This document shows, one piece after another, positions 45,132 through 53,924 of a stretch of DNA of 64,000 bases. Source of the DNA: Aquibacillus salsiterrae (GTDB lineage Bacteria; Bacillota; Bacilli; Bacillales; Amphibacillaceae); NCBI RefSeq assembly GCF_028416595.1, contig NZ_JAMQKC010000008.1, positions 62,001 to 126,000 of the forward strand. The letters run 5' to 3'. The notes beneath the pieces are model-generated. The model ran no database searches and was not told where the DNA came from. It saw only the letters and a program-made list of their open reading frames with translations. Each line of letters opens with the position of its first letter. Positions within the stretch are counted from its first letter, which is position 1. The position numbers were made by a program, and so were the translations under genes.

Positions 45132-45241
45132 TATATCCACTCCTTTTAAAGTTTGGGGTTACTATATAATATGGTCCAACCTTTGAAACTAGACCTAATT
45201 TTTTTCTAACCAGATAGGAAAGAAAATTAAAGGAGATGCAA

Positions 45242-45270
45242 AGCATGGCGTGTCTTGCGCTTTTGTTTAA
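45242..45270. repeat. Remnant of the dispersed repeat
   Basis: GGCGTGTCTTGCGCTTTTGTTTA, right end of the dispersed repeat. Confidence 0.45.
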
Positions 45271-45393
45271 AGTTAAGGAAGTAAAAAAAATCCAAGGGTG
45301 GATATCATCCAGCTTTTGTTAAATAATAATCGTCTCCAATTTTCATGTTTAAACATAGGCTATAGTATGCTAATAAGAACAGGGGGAAGGCTT

Positions 45394-46044
45394 ATGTATT
45401 GGAACAATTATTACCCGAACGGGACCGCGATTAATCCATATGTTTCACCAGGTTATACAAAATTTTTTAGACATCCGTATAACATGGAGGAATCTAACTA
45501 TCTACGCGTTGTTAACGGTCAAGCAACATGGACGGAAGGTGGGCCTATCACACAATGTGGCATTCCTTGGTCAACAAATGAATATATGACTGCTTCTGTC
45601 GGTACAGAAACAACCTATAGATGTGGTCAAACGATAAAAGTAAGAAATAGTCATCTCCCACAAAGGGAGGTTATCGTTACAGTTGTAGATAAAGTACCAG
45701 GATTTCCGCGCAATAAAATCAATCTTCATCGTCAAGCATTTGAGGCATTAGGCGCTGATCTTTCGGTTGGAATACTAAATGTTACATTGGAACCAAATCC
45801 ACAGCTTGAAGAGGAAAGGTGGGGGAAGTATTTATTAGAGATAACCCAAACTGCGTATCCAAACTACAATGTGACAGACTATAATTTTATAAAGAGAGTG
45901 AGCCTTTCCGAACGTCAAATAAAGGAGACTTATCACTTTTTCTTAAAATCGCAAGCAACACAGGAAATAAAAAGAATTAAAGGGAATGTTATCTATAATC
46001 CTGACACTGACCATATAAACTCATTTGATATACAAGAAGTATAG
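45394..46044 (+). CDS. RlpA-like double-psi beta-barrel plus DUF3889 protein
   Basis: The 216-aa protein has a Tyr/Asn/Pro-rich start (MYWNNYYPNGTAINPYVSPG). A double-psi-barrel region follows at about residues 45-130: TQCGIPWSTNEYMTASVGTE, YRCGQTIKVRNSHLPQREVIVTVVDKVPGFPRNKINLHRQAFEALG in outline. The DUF3889-type end is WGKYLLEITQTAYPNYNVTDYNF. DUF3889 is known only from Bacillaceae and is often secreted; no signal peptide is visible here, so spore-coat or lysis-released location is possible. AGGGGGAAGG precedes the ATG. Confidence 0.8.
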   Translation: MYWNNYYPNGTAINPYVSPGYTKFFRHPYNMEESNYLRVVNGQATWTEGGPITQCGIPWSTNEYMTASVGTETTYRCGQTIKVRNSHLPQREVIVTVVDKVPGFPRNKINLHRQAFEALGADLSVGILNVTLEPNPQLEEERWGKYLLEITQTAYPNYNVTDYNFIKRVSLSERQIKETYHFFLKSQATQEIKRIKGNVIYNPDTDHINSFDIQEV

Positions 46045-46049
46045 AAAAA

Positions 46050-46072
46050 AGCCAGACTTTGGCTGTCTGGCT
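46050..46072 (+). terminator. Terminator-like hairpin
   Basis: An 8-bp stem AGCCAGAC/GTCTGGCT with a 7-nt loop, running straight into the repeat at 46070. Confidence 0.55.
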
Positions 46073-46121
46073 GTCTAGTTTCAGTGCCTTAGGCTGGGCA
46101 AGGCGCTCTTCGCTTTTCTTA
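46070..46121. repeat. Dispersed intergenic repeat copy
   Basis: CTGTCTAGTTTCAGTGCC, then GGGCAAGGCGCTCTTCGC and TTTTCTTA, a shortened copy ending just before the stop of the minus-strand gene at 46122. Confidence 0.7.
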
Positions 46122-46532
46122 CTATACAAGATTTAAGCTTTTACCAAATGGGATTTTTGGTTTGAATTGATCCGGAATCAACCAAAAAATGTCGTAATCC
46201 ACTTTAAGATCTTCCCAAAAATACCCTGTGACATCTGTAATATAAAATAATTTATCAATTTTATTTTCTTTTGCCCACTCTAAAGATTCAGTGTAAGATG
46301 CCTTTCCATGGTTCATAAATGGAATTTGTTTTGCATGTCCAGTATCGGTAATTTCCCTTATTTTGAAATCAGCGAACACAAGAGGAGTGTTTGCTTTCAC
46401 TTCATTAAATAGTGAAATAATATTTCTGATGGTATCAATAGGATATTCATTTGTTGAAGTATCAACAGCTACTGCGATATTTTCATCTTTAGCTTTTGTT
46501 ATTATACTTAACAGTTGCTTTTGCCAAGACAA
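46122..46532 (-). CDS. Orphan VWA-like domain protein
   Basis: A 136-aa protein with the VWA-like domain seen at the C-terminus of the DUF2201 putative metallopeptidases: IAVAVDTSTNEYPIDTIRNI (MIDAS-like DxS start), LVFADFKIREI, SLEWAKENKIDKLFYITDVTGY, FWLIP. The peptidase part is absent and no partner ATPase is adjacent. This suggests a stand-alone adaptor or a remnant of a longer gene. TTG start with GGGAG 10 nt upstream. Confidence 0.6.
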   Translation of the reverse strand: MSWQKQLLSIITKAKDENIAVAVDTSTNEYPIDTIRNIISLFNEVKANTPLVFADFKIREITDTGHAKQIPFMNHGKASYTESLEWAKENKIDKLFYITDVTGYFWEDLKVDYDIFWLIPDQFKPKIPFGKSLNLV

Positions 46533-46741
46533 TCGTTCATCTCTCCCTCTAAAAATTAGTTACTCTTATTGTGTCACTAGATGTTAATCTTACTATCGTT
46601 ACTTCTAAACCTATAGGTATTTTACTTTAGTAGGAACAGTAAACTTCAGGAATTTCTGGCAAAAGCAATGAGTTAGTAGATAATGTAACATTTATCTTGT
46701 ATAATCAAAAGTTAACATGGTATGAAAGTAGAGATTATTAT

Positions 46742-49700
46742 ATGACAATTCATTTAGAAGACATTCGCAATCATTTTGACGAAGTGTTTTTCCGCCGTGG
46801 TCAAAGCTATTTTAAACAAGGACGTGTCAAAGATCTTCACTATAATAGTGATGACCGAACTTGGCAGGGCAAAGTCGTTGGAACGGAAACATATAATGTC
46901 ATTGTTACAGATGACGAAGCAAGGATTAATTATAACTGTAATTGTATGGCCATATATCAATATGGTGAATGCAAGCATGTTGTCGCTTGCCTTTTAGCAA
47001 TCGAAAATAAGCTTAAAGCCAATCCTTTCCTTGCTAATTCTTATTTGCAGGAAAAAAATCACGAAGCAATTAATTATTTCGTCAATGCTTTTTCTAGTTT
47101 GCAACAAACCGATGCTTACCATCGACAGGAGTTAGTACAGAAACAACAGCTTCAAGCTGAATTTATCATTAAAACACAATCCCAATATATCAAACCAAGT
47201 TTATGGACAATTGAAATGAAAATAGGACCTAAACGCACCTACGTTGTAAAGGATTTGCGAGGCTTTTTGTCTGCGGTAGACCAACGTAAATCCTATTTTT
47301 TCACAAATAGCTTTTCCTACGACCCTACAGAGCATGCCATTAGCGCTTCAGATATGGCTGTAATGACGATGTTGCACAGTATGGCTATGAATGAGTTAGC
47401 CTATACTGGTTCAAATTTTCAAAAGGATAACCGAGAAGTGATTATCCCGCCGATGTTAGTGGATGATCTCTTAGCCAATTTGCAAAACACAAATTATAGT
47501 TTCCACGAGATTAGTAAAGGCGTTTTTCCGCGTATTCCACTAATGGGAAGTGAGCCACCTTTTACATTTAAACTGGATAAAGGGGCAGCGGACGATTTTT
47601 ATTTCGATGCAACAGAACTAATGGAAGCTACTATGTTTGAGGCTTATCGTTATGTGCTTGTCAACGGGGCTCTTTATAAATTAACAGCGGATCAACAATC
47701 AATTTTACAGGAACTTGAAAATGGGTTGGTGAGGTCTAGTGCGAGGTTCTCTGAGCGAAAGTCGATTTCGATAAATAAAGAACAAATGGAGTCCTTTTTA
47801 TCTATTGTCATTCCGCACTTGAGAAAAGTAGGGAGTCTTGAAATAACAGACGAGGTATCTAACCAAATAAGACAGTATCCGTTAGAGGCGAAAATGTATG
47901 TTGATCGTGAGGAAGATACTTTGCAGGTAGAAGTGGAGTATCATTATGGAGACATAAAAATTAATCCGTTTCAGCAAGACATAGCGGAGGTAACGGAACA
48001 AAATCAACTAATTATTCGCGATGCTATGCGTGAACAAGAAATTATGACAGCAATTGAACATGCATCGTTAAAATACAACGGGAAGAAGCTATATGTTGAT
48101 GGCGAAGATGAAATATATTTCTTCCTTTTTCATACACTACCTTACCTTGAGCAAAAAGTAGATATATTTTTAACTAGCCAAGCAAAGGGGTTCCTGTTAC
48201 CGGAAAGTCAGACACCTGAGACGACGTTCGATTTTAATCCAGATGGTGGTTTTTTGAATGTCAGTTTTGACATGAAGGATATCGATCCAGAACAAATCCA
48301 ACAAGTACTACAATCAGTTGTAGAAAAGAGAAAATATTACCGGTTACCGTCCGGTGCATTCGTTGCGATTGAGGGAAATGAGCAATTCGAACAAATCGGT
48401 AAGCTATACACAGATTTAAACATCAGTAAAGCAGATATTGTTGACCAAACAATGCAACTACCAGCATATCGTGCCCTGCAGGTTGAGGATATCCTTAATG
48501 AGGGGAGTAAGCACAGGGTTCGGTTGGGCAAACAATTTCGTCGTTTGATTCAACAATTGAGAAACCCAGACCAATTAGATTTCAATATACCTGAGCAGCT
48601 ACAGGCGGAATTAAGAGATTACCAAGAGGTTGGTTTTCAATGGCTGAGCACGTTAGCTCATTATTCCCTTGGCGGAATTCTTGCTGATGATATGGGATTA
48701 GGTAAAACACTACAGAGTATTGCATTTTTATTAGCAGAGCGAGAACGTCAATCAGAACAAGAAAGAAAATCAGCATTAATTGTTGCTCCTGCTTCTCTTG
48801 TCTACAATTGGCAGGCTGAGTTTGAAAAATTTGCACCTAGCTTACATGTGGAAGTCGTAATTGGAACACCTACAGAACGCCAAGCAATTTTGTCAAAAGA
48901 AGTAATGCCGGATGTATGGATTACTTCTTATCCGACATTAAGGCAAGACATTGATTGGTATAAAGAGCATCAATTTAGTACGTATTTTCTCGATGAAGCA
49001 CAGGCGATTAAAAATGCGGCAACAAAAACGTCTAAAGCGGTACGAAGTATTAAGGCGAATAAACGATTTGCATTAAGTGGAACCCCCATTGAAAATTCAC
49101 TTGATGAGCTATGGGCCATATTTCAGGCAATTTTACCTGGTTTTTTCCCAGCCCAAGCAACATTCCGTAAACTTGACGAGGGTAAAATTTCCCGGATGGC
49201 CCGACCGTTTATCTTAAGGCGGTTGAAAAAGGATGTCTTAACCGAACTACCAGATAAGATTGAGACTACCAATATATCTGAACTAACTAATGAACAAAAA
49301 GGATTATATATTGGATATTTAGAAAGAATTCAACAAGAGACTAAGGAATCTTTAGATAGTAATGGATTAAATAAAAGTCGAATTAAGATTCTTGCTGGAT
49401 TAACGAGACTAAGACAGTTATGTTGTCACCCCTCACTCTTTATTGATAATTACCAGGGGACCTCGGGGAAACTTGAGCAATTAAAGGAAATTGTCCTTAA
49501 TGCCAAAGAAAATGAAAAGAGAATGCTGATTTTTTCACAATTTACTAGCATGCTCCATATTATTCGAGAAGAATTATTAAAAGAAGGGATTGATTTCTTT
49601 TATATCGACGGCCAGACACCATCTAAAGAGCGTCTTGAAATGGTCAATCGCTTTAATCAGGGGGAAAAGGATGTTTTTCTCATTTCCTTGAAAGCAGGAG

Positions 49701-49975
49701 GAACAGGACTAAATCTTACTGGTGCAGATACTGTTATTTTATATGATCTATGGTGGAATCCGGCAATTGAAGAACAAGCTGCTGGTAGAGCACATCGTAT
49801 GGGTCAAAAAAACGTTGTGCAAGTTATTCGATTGTTAACAAAAGGAACAATTGAAGAAAAAATCTATCAGCTCCAACAACGAAAAAAAGAGTTAATTGAA
49901 AAAGTAATTCAACCAGGTGAGGAAATGCTTTCAAGCATCACAGAGGATGAAATTAGGGAAATACTAAGTATCTAA
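46742..49975 (+). CDS. SNF2-family helicase with SWIM zinc finger (YwqA-like)
   Basis: The 1077-aa protein has an N-terminal SWIM finger (NYNCNCMAIYQYGECKHVVA, near residues 60-80), a SNF2-associated middle region, and a C-terminal Swi2/Snf2 ATPase: ADDMGLGKTLQSI, TSYPTLRQDI, LDEAQAIKN, LSGTPIENSLDELW, SQFTSML, LISLKAGGTGLNLT, AAGRAHRMGQ. Relatives remodel protein-DNA complexes and act in DNA repair. It is longer than B. subtilis YwqA. The frame is open from 46697, but the ATG at 46742 is the likely start; TATAAT lies at 46700. Confidence 0.92.
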   Translation: MTIHLEDIRNHFDEVFFRRGQSYFKQGRVKDLHYNSDDRTWQGKVVGTETYNVIVTDDEARINYNCNCMAIYQYGECKHVVACLLAIENKLKANPFLANSYLQEKNHEAINYFVNAFSSLQQTDAYHRQELVQKQQLQAEFIIKTQSQYIKPSLWTIEMKIGPKRTYVVKDLRGFLSAVDQRKSYFFTNSFSYDPTEHAISASDMAVMTMLHSMAMNELAYTGSNFQKDNREVIIPPMLVDDLLANLQNTNYSFHEISKGVFPRIPLMGSEPPFTFKLDKGAADDFYFDATELMEATMFEAYRYVLVNGALYKLTADQQSILQELENGLVRSSARFSERKSISINKEQMESFLSIVIPHLRKVGSLEITDEVSNQIRQYPLEAKMYVDREEDTLQVEVEYHYGDIKINPFQQDIAEVTEQNQLIIRDAMREQEIMTAIEHASLKYNGKKLYVDGEDEIYFFLFHTLPYLEQKVDIFLTSQAKGFLLPESQTPETTFDFNPDGGFLNVSFDMKDIDPEQIQQVLQSVVEKRKYYRLPSGAFVAIEGNEQFEQIGKLYTDLNISKADIVDQTMQLPAYRALQVEDILNEGSKHRVRLGKQFRRLIQQLRNPDQLDFNIPEQLQAELRDYQEVGFQWLSTLAHYSLGGILADDMGLGKTLQSIAFLLAERERQSEQERKSALIVAPASLVYNWQAEFEKFAPSLHVEVVIGTPTERQAILSKEVMPDVWITSYPTLRQDIDWYKEHQFSTYFLDEAQAIKNAATKTSKAVRSIKANKRFALSGTPIENSLDELWAIFQAILPGFFPAQATFRKLDEGKISRMARPFILRRLKKDVLTELPDKIETTNISELTNEQKGLYIGYLERIQQETKESLDSNGLNKSRIKILAGLTRLRQLCCHPSLFIDNYQGTSGKLEQLKEIVLNAKENEKRMLIFSQFTSMLHIIREELLKEGIDFFYIDGQTPSKERLEMVNRFNQGEKDVFLISLKAGGTGLNLTGADTVILYDLWWNPAIEEQAAGRAHRMGQKNVVQVIRLLTKGTIEEKIYQLQQRKKELIEKVIQPGEEMLSSITEDEIREILSI

Positions 49976-50086
49976 TCATCATAATACTTATTTTTAGCTG
50001 AACTAATGTTTAAGGCACGACATACCGGAAAAAGGATTTATGGCATGCAACGTTCTGGACGTAAAAGTTAACTATAAATAGTAGTA

Positions 50087-50122
50087 AAACGCTTGGATAG
50101 AAATATTTCTATCCAAGCGTTT
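50087..50122 (+). terminator. Terminator of the SNF2 gene
   Basis: A perfect 18-bp palindrome AAACGCTTGGATAGAAAT with its complement, right arm ending in T3. Confidence 0.75.
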
Positions 50123-50243
50123 ATGCTTTAAAAGCATTCATTAAGAGCTGTTTACTCCGTTTATTAGCAATAAATCCAGCACTAAATTTTCAACTAAAGA
50201 AATAGTAATCGTACAACAAACTGGACAATACAGCGTCATTATT

Positions 50244-51386
50244 CTATTCTGCGTAAAAGGTTTCAGTATAGTATGGTTGGTCTTCTTTGTTAAAGGCAAC
50301 TCCAACAGAAAGCATTTCAAAGTCCTCTTTTAAAATGATTTTCCTATGCCCAGGTGAATTCATTAAGCCTTCATTAGCAAAAATACTACTTGATTGTCCC
50401 ATGGCCAAATTCTCTCCAGCTGTCCAAAAGGATATATTATCCTCATCCATTCGATTAAAAGGGGATTGACCTTGCGGGTTGGTGTGTCCAAAGTAATTGT
50501 TCTCCGCCATATCTATACTATGATTGCGCGCAGTCTTTCTTGCTGGTTCTGACCAAGTTAATGGAGACAGACCATTTCTCACTCTAATTGCATTAGTTAA
50601 ATCAAAAAGCTGGTATTCAAATCCTTCTCTTAGTTTGTTGCTCGGGTCTCCAAAAAAGCCTTGTTTTTCTTTTTCAAGGTTGCCATCAATAATTTGAATA
50701 GCAGTAACAGTTGTTTCGTTTTGTATATCATAAAAAATCGTAACATAATTATTATCAAGTAAAAATACGTCATATTCTTGTTCATTTTGAATTTGGTACA
50801 GGGTCAAGCCTTTTTTAATACTTTTTAAAGGTTCACCAAACGCTTTACGTACATTATCTCTCGTACTAAATAATTTAATTCCAGTACTAGAAGCAATTAA
50901 ATCTTGATTAGTGTACAAGCCTACAACTTTATTTTCCTCATTGTAAGCAGCCATAAAGAAATTTTGGTAGTTTTCGTGATAGGTAACCCAATTCACACCA
51001 TACTCGTTTAATGTTTTTCGTTTCGGTTGTCCTGCCTCTTGTTCTACTTCTGAACGTGGAGTTCCTAGTTCAATATTATGAACGGAGAAGGTCTGACTGC
51101 GTGGTTCACTTAATGCTGGTTTTTTTGGATTAGGTTGATTCGTCTGATTAGTTTGTTCATTTTCATCGTTTGCTTTATCCTTTATCCATCCAAAAACAAT
51201 TTGGAATTCTCGATTCAATTGTTCAATAGTTCCAACTACATTTGGGTTAGTCTTAAAGTCATTGATATCACTGCCGATTTCTTCAAGTACACCAGTCGCA
51301 CCAGAGCGATTAAAGGTGTCTCCATAGAAATTCCAAAAAGTTGCGGCAATTAAAGCCAATACAATGATGTTGCGGATTTTTTTCAG
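50244..51386 (-). CDS. CAP-domain protein with CAP-associated N-terminal domain (YlbC-like), apparent CTG start
   Basis: About 380 aa with an N-terminal membrane anchor (IRNIIVLALIAATFWNFYG). A CAP-associated region follows at about 100-240 (IELGTPRSEVEQEAGQPKRK, FSTRDNVRKAFGEPLKSI). The C-terminal SCP/CAP domain has LTWSEPARKTARNHSIDMAENNYFGHTNPQGQSPF in outline, with His residues, and AGENLAMG. Extracytoplasmic. GGAGGG is followed after 7 nt by CTG AAA AAA (51386), a typical signal-anchor start; TTG at 51390-51392 is too close, and GTG at 51401 lies upstream of the site. Confidence 0.88.
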   Translation of the reverse strand: MKKIRNIIVLALIAATFWNFYGDTFNRSGATGVLEEIGSDINDFKTNPNVVGTIEQLNREFQIVFGWIKDKANDENEQTNQTNQPNPKKPALSEPRSQTFSVHNIELGTPRSEVEQEAGQPKRKTLNEYGVNWVTYHENYQNFFMAAYNEENKVVGLYTNQDLIASSTGIKLFSTRDNVRKAFGEPLKSIKKGLTLYQIQNEQEYDVFLLDNNYVTIFYDIQNETTVTAIQIIDGNLEKEKQGFFGDPSNKLREGFEYQLFDLTNAIRVRNGLSPLTWSEPARKTARNHSIDMAENNYFGHTNPQGQSPFNRMDEDNISFWTAGENLAMGQSSSIFANEGLMNSPGHRKIILKEDFEMLSVGVAFNKEDQPYYTETFYAE

Positions 51387-51569
51387 GACCAATCCCTCCA
51401 CTTTGTATAAGTTACGTATTACTTATTTTATCATTATTACTAGGATGGACAAAGCAAAAATAACGAAAACAGTTAGGGGGGAGAAACCTCTACTCTTATA
51501 GAGAGCATTTGCTTCTTTTTGGGGTGAGGATTGTACGCTCGGAGCGAGTGTATTTCAACTTTATTTTAA

Positions 51570-51672
51570 TTAGGCTGTTTTTTTAAAAGATTGTTGTTTT
51601 CTGAACAATAGTTATTAACTCCATAATGACTGTTGTGTTGATTTGCGCTCCAGGCAGTCATTCGTGACCTTA
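51570..51672. repeat. Remnant of a common Bacillus intergenic repeat
   Basis: The AGGCTGTTTTTTTAAAAG, TTGTTGTTTTCTGAACAAT and GTTGATTTGCGCTCCAGGCA segments recall the ends of a repeat widespread in Bacillus, whose GC-rich centre is missing here. Apart from this and the terminator at 51832, I see nothing in 51402-51878. Confidence 0.4.
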
Positions 51673-51831
51673 GGAATAGGAATAAAACGGTGAAGGGGTG
51701 TATCATCAACACTTTTAACAAATCTGAACTCAAATCTGTCTATGAAGGTTTATTCAACAGGTAAAACTAGGCAAATGACGTATAAGAGAACCATATTTAT
51801 ATTTCCTGTATGATCTAATCCGTCGCCTATG

Positions 51832-51875
51832 TAAAAAGACTAAAGGCTACGCTAAAGCGGAAACCTTTAGTCTTC
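51832..51875 (-). terminator. Terminator of the DUF1292 gene
   Basis: Minus strand: GAAGACTAAAGG with CCTTTAGTCTTT around a loop with an inner CGCTTTAGCG hairpin, then T-rich. Confidence 0.8.
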
Positions 51876-51878
51876 GTG

Positions 51879-52154
51879 CTATTCCTCATTTTCTTCAGCT
51901 AATATATCATCAAATGCCTTAGATACTTTTTCAAATTCCTCATCATTATCAATTGCGTCCAAATCACCATCGTTATCTACTTTTAGAAAGAAAATATCAA
52001 TATCATCTTCGTGTCCATCCTGTAGGTCTTCCAAAAAGCTTACAGCGATATAGTCAATTTCATCCAAAGTAACGATAGCGATAACTTCGACGGTTTGTTC
52101 CTCTTCTGTTTCATCTGTTATCGTGAAAATTTCACCAACTTCAATTTTATCCAT
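51879..52154 (-). CDS. DUF1292 (YrzB-family) protein
   Basis: The 91-aa acidic protein fits the DUF1292 pattern: EVGEIFTITDETEEEQTVEVIAIVTLD, YIAVSFLEDLQDG, DIDIFFLKVDNDGDLDAIDNDEEFEKVSKAFDDI in outline. YrzB of B. subtilis lies in the yrrK/yrzL region; this copy is alone. Function unknown. AAGGGG lies 7 nt before the ATG. Confidence 0.88.
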   Translation of the reverse strand: MDKIEVGEIFTITDETEEEQTVEVIAIVTLDEIDYIAVSFLEDLQDGHEDDIDIFFLKVDNDGDLDAIDNDEEFEKVSKAFDDILAEENEE

Positions 52155-52322
52155 ATCATTACCCCTTCCATCATGAGTTATCAGAGAATATCATGTCCAT
52201 CTTTTTGTTATTTATTTTAAAAAAGTTATCGATAGACAAGCAAGCACGTTTAAGATAGAGCTGATAGGGAATACTTTAGTTTGTGTTTTAAACAAAAAAG
52301 AGAAATTAGGAGGTCACTACAT

Positions 52323-52874
52323 ATGAACATTGGTATTATTTTAGGTAGTACACGACCAGGACGGAATTCAGAGGCAGTAGCAAAATGGATCTATGAATTG
52401 GCACAACAGCGAGAAGACGCTAAATTCGAACTTGTTGACATCGCAGATTATAACCTTCCATTGTTGGATGAAGCTATGCCACCATCGATGGGGCAATATC
52501 AAAACGAGCATACCAAAAAATGGGCTGAGAAAATTGATTCTTTTGACGGATTTATTTTTGTTACCCCGGAATACAACCATGCAACAAGTGGAGCATTAAA
52601 GAATGCCATTGATTATTTGTATAAAGAATGGAATAACAAAGCTTGTGGTTTTGTTGGGATTGGTAGCTTAGGAGGTGCTCGTGCAGTCGAGAATTTACGG
52701 TTGGTTATGGGTGAGTTACAGATAGCAGATGTTCGTTCACAAGTAGGATTATCCCTATTTACAGATTTTGAAAACTTTAGTGTCTTTAAGCCTGGAGATC
52801 ATCACCTTGATGCAGTTAATAGTATGTTTGATCAAGTGATTGCATGGAGTAAGGCATTAAAAACATTACGCTAA
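52323..52874 (+). CDS. NADPH-dependent FMN/azo reductase
   Basis: The 183-aa flavodoxin-like enzyme has the FMN phosphate loop GSTRPGRNSEAVAKWI, then LPLLDEAMPPSMGQY, the PEYNHATSGALKNAIDYL isoalloxazine loop and GGARAVENLR. It resembles YhdA/azoreductase-type quinone or azo reductases. AGGAGGT lies 8 nt before the ATG at 52323. It is a single-gene unit with its own terminator and is a different subfamily from the two reductases at 54997 and 56731. Confidence 0.92.
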   Translation: MNIGIILGSTRPGRNSEAVAKWIYELAQQREDAKFELVDIADYNLPLLDEAMPPSMGQYQNEHTKKWAEKIDSFDGFIFVTPEYNHATSGALKNAIDYLYKEWNNKACGFVGIGSLGGARAVENLRLVMGELQIADVRSQVGLSLFTDFENFSVFKPGDHHLDAVNSMFDQVIAWSKALKTLR

Positions 52875-52895
52875 AACCTGATTTTTAATCTTTAA

Positions 52896-52923
52896 AAAGG
52901 GACAGTCAAAAGACTGTCCCTTT
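52896..52923 (+). terminator. Rho-independent terminator
   Basis: A perfect 12-bp stem AAAGGGACAGTC/GACTGTCCCTTT with AAAA loop. Confidence 0.9.
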
Positions 52924-52941
52924 CCTAGTTGGATAAGATTG

Positions 52942-52992
52942 AAAAAATCAAAGAGCTGCCCCTAGATCAAGGCGCGATTTTCACTTTTCTTA
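52942..52992. repeat. Dispersed intergenic repeat copy overlapping a stop codon
   Basis: AAAGAGCTGCCCCTAGATCA, then AGGCGCG and CACTTTTCTTA. The terminal CTTA of the repeat supplies the stop codon of the thioredoxin gene on the minus strand. Confidence 0.6.
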
Positions 52993-53301
52993 TTGTGTTA
53001 CGAAGGATTTAATTTCTTCTTCGGTTGCTTTGCCCAAAAGTCGGTCAATTTCTTTACCGTCTTTAAATAATACTAAAGCAGGGATACTTTGAATATCGAA
53101 CTTTTGTGCGATATCTGCTTGCTCTTTCACATCAACATTATAAAACTCTGCCTGGTCTGCTAATTCTTCAGAAACTGCATTGACAACTGGAACCAGTTGT
53201 TGACACGTACTTCATAAATCAGCCTTGAATTTTAATACAATTGCCTTTTTGTTGTTTTGAACTAGTGTGTTAATATCTTGTCCGTTTAGTTCTTTTAACA
53301 T
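52990..53301 (-). CDS. Thioredoxin with in-frame UGA at the first active-site Cys (candidate selenoprotein, UxxC)
   Basis: Reading through UGA at 53214-53212 gives 103 aa, standard thioredoxin length, with no other stop. Order: KAIVLKFKADL, then U30-S-T-C33, then QQLVPVVNAVSEELADQAEF, a VDV strand, and the cis-proline segment QSIPALVLFKDGKEIDRLLG. The UGA is at the first Cys of the CxxC redox site and Cys33 is kept. GGAGGAG lies 8 nt before the ATG at 53301. An 18-nt palindrome follows the UGA and fits a bacterial SECIS. A point-mutated pseudogene is the alternative, but the rest of the gene is intact. Confidence 0.82.
53183..53200 (-). promoter_or_regulatory. Candidate bacterial SECIS hairpin in the thioredoxin gene
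   Basis: On the mRNA, ACAACUG-GUUC-CAGUUGU forms a perfect 7-bp stem with a 4-nt loop beginning with G. The stem starts 11 nt and the loop 18 nt after the UGA, within the range for bacterial SECIS elements. The hairpin lies wholly within the coding sequence. Confidence 0.65.
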
Positions 53302-53396
53302 GTTAATCTCCTCCTCGGTTATTTAACATCCACATAATCCCATTGTACAAACATTTTAAAACAGGTCAATCAAATAGCCTTGAACAATGGTAATTA

Positions 53397-53744
53397 TTAA
53401 GAGCTTCTCTGACCTTGCTTTTTTATCTTGTGGATTGTATGGTTCTTACCCCATTCATGCATTGCTTCTAAGATAGGTTCCAGACTTTTTCCATATTCAG
53501 TAATGGAATATTCTACTTTTGGTGGCACTTGTGGATAGACAACACGTTCAATAATGTCTTCATCCTCTAACTCTCGCAATTGTTTTGTTAACATCTTTTG
53601 TGTGATTCCGGGCATACTACGCTTTAGCTCATTAAAACGTTTTGTGCCTTTTTGTAATAGATGAAGTAAAATGATAGGCTTCCATTTACCGACTAGAATA
53701 CTTAATGCATCCTCGACACGACATTGTTCAGGCGTTTTCTCCAA
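53397..53744 (-). CDS. HxlR/MarR-like transcription regulator
   Basis: The 115-aa winged-helix protein has the HxlR core: [58 protein letters not shown]. Cys8 in EQCRVEDAL is at the redox-sensing position of YodB/HypR-type regulators. It is divergent from the flavin-module genes starting at 53925, which it probably controls. Confidence 0.92.
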   Translation of the reverse strand: MEKTPEQCRVEDALSILVGKWKPIILLHLLQKGTKRFNELKRSMPGITQKMLTKQLRELEDEDIIERVVYPQVPPKVEYSITEYGKSLEPILEAMHEWGKNHTIHKIKKQGQRSS

Positions 53745-53759
53745 AGCTCATTCCTCCTA

Positions 53760-53798
53760 AGTATCTTCTTTGATACTATACCACTTTAAAGTGCGTAC
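53760..53798. promoter_or_regulatory. Probable HxlR operator region
   Basis: An inverted repeat AGTATC/GATACT (53760-53777) lies next to a perfect 12-bp palindrome CACTTTAAAGTG (53782-53793), between the divergent HxlR and monooxygenase genes. Confidence 0.5.
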
Positions 53799-53924
53799 TT
53801 ATACATTGGTCTGTTATCATCTATAATAACATCGTAATGGCAAAACGAAAAGTTGACAACGATTTATGTTCTACAAATTTTTTGGGCAAGATCAGGCCCT
53901 GTAGTAATAGAAAGGATGACATAG

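Noticed and set aside
45025-45246. Minus-strand 73-aa basic frame
   Set aside because: It overlaps the frame with the better start at 45131 and the promoter side of the next gene. No ribosome binding site.
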